Of a DNA stretch of 64,000 nucleotides, positions 62,338 through 64,000 are shown piece by piece (positions within the stretch are counted from its first letter, which is position 1; every line of letters begins with the position of its first letter). Source of the DNA: Clostridia bacterium (GTDB taxonomy: Bacteria; Bacillota; Clostridia; Oscillospirales; Acutalibacteraceae); contig JAFSYP010000108.1 of the NCBI GenBank assembly GCA_017449935.1, forward strand, positions 1-64,000, in the 5' to 3' direction. Both the position numbers and the translations under genes were made by a program. A model generated the notes under the pieces. The model ran no database searches, had not been told where the DNA came from, and saw only the letters and a list, made by a program, of their open reading frames with translations.

Positions 62338-63300
62338 ATGAAAAGAATCGGTGTATTGACCAGCGGCGGCGACGCGCCCGGTATGAATGCTGCAGTGCGC
62401 GCTGTTGTCCGTACGGCGTGCGAGAACGACATGGAGGTCGTCGGTATTCGCAGAGGGTATTCCGGACTGATCAGCGGCGATTTGTATCAGATGAACATTC
62501 GCTCTGTTTCCGATATTATTCACAGAGGCGGCACGATCCTGTATTCTGCGCGCTGTCTCGAGTTCAAAGAGGAGCCGGGCCTGCAAAAGGCGATCAAGAC
62601 CTGTCGCGATAACAACATCGACGGCATCGTGGTGATCGGCGGCGACGGTTCGTTCCGCGGCGCGCGTGATCTTTCGCTGCGCGGAATACCCTGTATCGGC
62701 GTGCCCGGCACGATCGACAACGACATCGCCTGCACGGACTATACCATCGGTTACGATACGTGCCTGAACACCATCATGGATATGGTGGACCGTGTGCGCG
62801 ATACGACCGAATCGCACGACCGCTGCAGCGTGATCGAGGTCATGGGACGCAGAGCGGGCTTTTTGGCGCTCAACGCCGGTATCGCAGTCGGCGCGACGAC
62901 GATCCTCGTTCCCGAGTTTGATTACGACATCGAGCGCGACGTGATCGATCGTATGCGCCGTACGCAGAAGACGGGCAAGCAGCATTTCATCATCGTCGTG
63001 GCTGAGGGCATCGGCGGCGTGGAGGAATTGGCGCGCAGGATCGAGAAGGAAACCAAGGTCGAATCGAGAGCTGTGATCCTCGGTCATGTGCAGCGCGGCG
63101 GCGCGCCGACCTGCAAGGACAGAGTCGTCGCCAGCCAGATGGGCAACCGCGCCGTCAAGCTCCTGCAAAAGGGGATCGGCAACCGTGTCGTCGGGATGAA
63201 AAATGAACAGATCTTTGATATGGACATTTACGAAGCGCTTAGTATGACCAAGACGCTCGACAGAGAACTGTTTGACATTTCCTATGAGATCTCGATCTGA
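62338..63300 (+). CDS. pfkA: ATP-dependent 6-phosphofructokinase
   Basis: The committed glycolytic step, fructose-6-phosphate to fructose-1,6-bisphosphate; 320 residues, the length of bacterial PfkA. VLTSGGDAPGMNAAVRAVVR is the N-terminal ATP-binding region. GGDGSFRGARDL carries the glycine expected for ATP (PPi enzymes have GGDD). GTIDNDIACTDYTIGYDT holds the catalytic Asp, and VEVMGRR-type VIEVMGRRAGFLAL binds substrate. The C-terminal LGHVQRGGAPTCKDRVVASQ is typical. AAGGAGG precedes the ATG. Pyruvate kinase, a frequent neighbour, is not there; a UvrD-type helicase overlaps its stop codon instead. Confidence 0.97.
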   Translation: MKRIGVLTSGGDAPGMNAAVRAVVRTACENDMEVVGIRRGYSGLISGDLYQMNIRSVSDIIHRGGTILYSARCLEFKEEPGLQKAIKTCRDNNIDGIVVIGGDGSFRGARDLSLRGIPCIGVPGTIDNDIACTDYTIGYDTCLNTIMDMVDRVRDTTESHDRCSVIEVMGRRAGFLALNAGIAVGATTILVPEFDYDIERDVIDRMRRTQKTGKQHFIIVVAEGIGGVEELARRIEKETKVESRAVILGHVQRGGAPTCKDRVVASQMGNRAVKLLQKGIGNRVVGMKNEQIFDMDIYEALSMTKTLDRELFDISYEISI

Positions 63301-64000
63301 TGGCGTATACGATGTTGAATGAGTTTCTGGCTCTGCGCCGGCGGATCATAGAAAAAGACTTCGGCAAAATGAACGATAAGCAGTTGGAAGCGGTTCTTTC
63401 TACGGAAGGACCGCTTTTGGTGCTTGCAGGAGCCGGGAGCGGAAAGACGACCGTGTTGGTCAACCGAATCGCCAATATCCTGCAATACGGCTGCGCGTCG
63501 TCCTCGCGGGAAGTTTTGTACGAGCCCTCGCAGCATGATATTGATCTTATGCACGCATATCTGCGCGGCGAGCCGTTTGCGCCGGAGCTTCGCGATCTTC
63601 TGGCGGTACGCCCTGCGCGTCCATGGGAGATTCTGGCCATCACCTTTACCAACAAGGCGGCCAATGAACTGAAAGACAGGATCCTTGCGAAGATCGACGA
63701 TTCGGTGGGCGGCATCGGGGAGATCTGGGCGTGTACCTTCCACAGCGCCTGTGCGCGCATCCTGCGCCGGTACGGCGATCTGTTGGGATATACGTCGCAT
63801 TTCACGATCTACGATATGGACGACAGCAAGCGCGTGATGAAAGAGTGTCAACGCATCCTGGAGATCGACGAAAAATTTTTGTCCGCCAAATCCATTCTGC
63901 GAGAGATCAGTAATGCGAAAAATGCGCTGATAACGCCGCAGGAATATGCACAAGAAGTCGGAAGTGATGTCCGTCGCAGACGTATTGCGGACGCGTATCA
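63300..64000 (+). CDS. UvrD/PcrA-type DNA helicase (partial, runs off the window)
   Basis: The first 233 codons of a superfamily 1A helicase. MNDKQLEAVLSTEGPLLVLA contains the Q motif, AGAGSGKTT is Walker A (43-51), ILAITFTNKAANELKDRI is motif Ia, and IWACTFHSACARILRRYGD is motif Ib/Ic. Between Walker A and Ia there is an extra stretch of about 45 residues (YGCASSSREVLYEPSQHDID onward) compared with Bacillus PcrA. The ATG at 63300 overlaps the pfkA stop (TGATG); an ATG at 63312 is an alternative. The reading frame stays open to the window edge, so the type (PcrA or UvrD) cannot be settled. Confidence 0.92.
   Translation, partial: MAYTMLNEFLALRRRIIEKDFGKMNDKQLEAVLSTEGPLLVLAGAGSGKTTVLVNRIANILQYGCASSSREVLYEPSQHDIDLMHAYLRGEPFAPELRDLLAVRPARPWEILAITFTNKAANELKDRILAKIDDSVGGIGEIWACTFHSACARILRRYGDLLGYTSHFTIYDMDDSKRVMKECQRILEIDEKFLSAKSILREISNAKNALITPQEYAQEVGSDVRRRRIADAY

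Overview
The window is a chromosomal stretch of an anaerobic, probably spore-forming Firmicute of the class Clostridia. An Oscillospirales-like gut lineage is my best guess, but that rests on gene content only. Pointers are the dgt-dnaG-rpoD arrangement, a complete spoIIA operon (spoIIAA-spoIIAB-sigF), HPr kinase, WhiA, RapZ, indolepyruvate:ferredoxin oxidoreductase, a DUF5685 protein, a dockerin protein and sigma-A-type promoters with 17-bp spacers. Nearly all genes lie on the + strand. The exceptions are an XRE regulator, a frameshifted lipoprotein, and a GH95 fucosidase with a small upstream ORF. TTG and GTG starts are common. No tRNA, rRNA, CRISPR array, insertion sequence or prophage was seen, and no gene-free stretch exceeds 300 bases.

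Layout. 1-1873: rpsI, a divergent XRE regulator and a HAD phosphatase. 2063-3994: a secreted repeat protein, then two tiny paralogous peptide genes. 4113-9282: polA, dus and a penicillin-binding protein. 9363-16765: exported proteins (carbohydrate-binding-like, a 1153-residue dockerin protein, an SGNH hydrolase) and a membrane-anchored alpha/beta hydrolase. 16876-25802: HerA-like ATPase, the coupled TerB-N / BrxD-like ATPase / DEVH helicase operon, then an SPFH zinc-ribbon protein and its DUF6935-like partner. 25972-27474: an exported Ig-like protein. 27567-37618: yigZ, dgt, dnaG, rpoD, valS, folC and spoIIA. 37801-44745: sugar genes (two GH4 enzymes, a GH109-like oxidoreductase, a sugar kinase) around a DUF5685 / degenerate J-domain / membrane-protein trio. 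44820-50543: two lipoproteins, an SSS symporter and iorAB. 50600-53222 (minus): GH95 and a small protein. 53448-64000: NeuD-like acyltransferase, hprK, ROK kinase, murB, rapZ, whiA, dnaE, pfkA and the start of a UvrD/PcrA helicase.

How it fits together. Core information genes and the forespore sigma-F switch alternate with a glycan-foraging lifestyle: intracellular GH4, GH95 and GH109-like enzymes, sugar kinases, phosphofructokinase and HPr kinase for catabolite control. A surface set carries signal peptides, a dockerin and recurring hydrophobic C-terminal tails. The strongest candidate for a poorly described system is the three-gene TerB-N / BrxD-like / BrxHI-like operon at 18674-23687. It is translationally coupled throughout, has its own promoter, and sits between a HerA-type ATPase and an SPFH stress-type protein. 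The second is the pair of small YLKP...FDVED peptides at 3369-3994.
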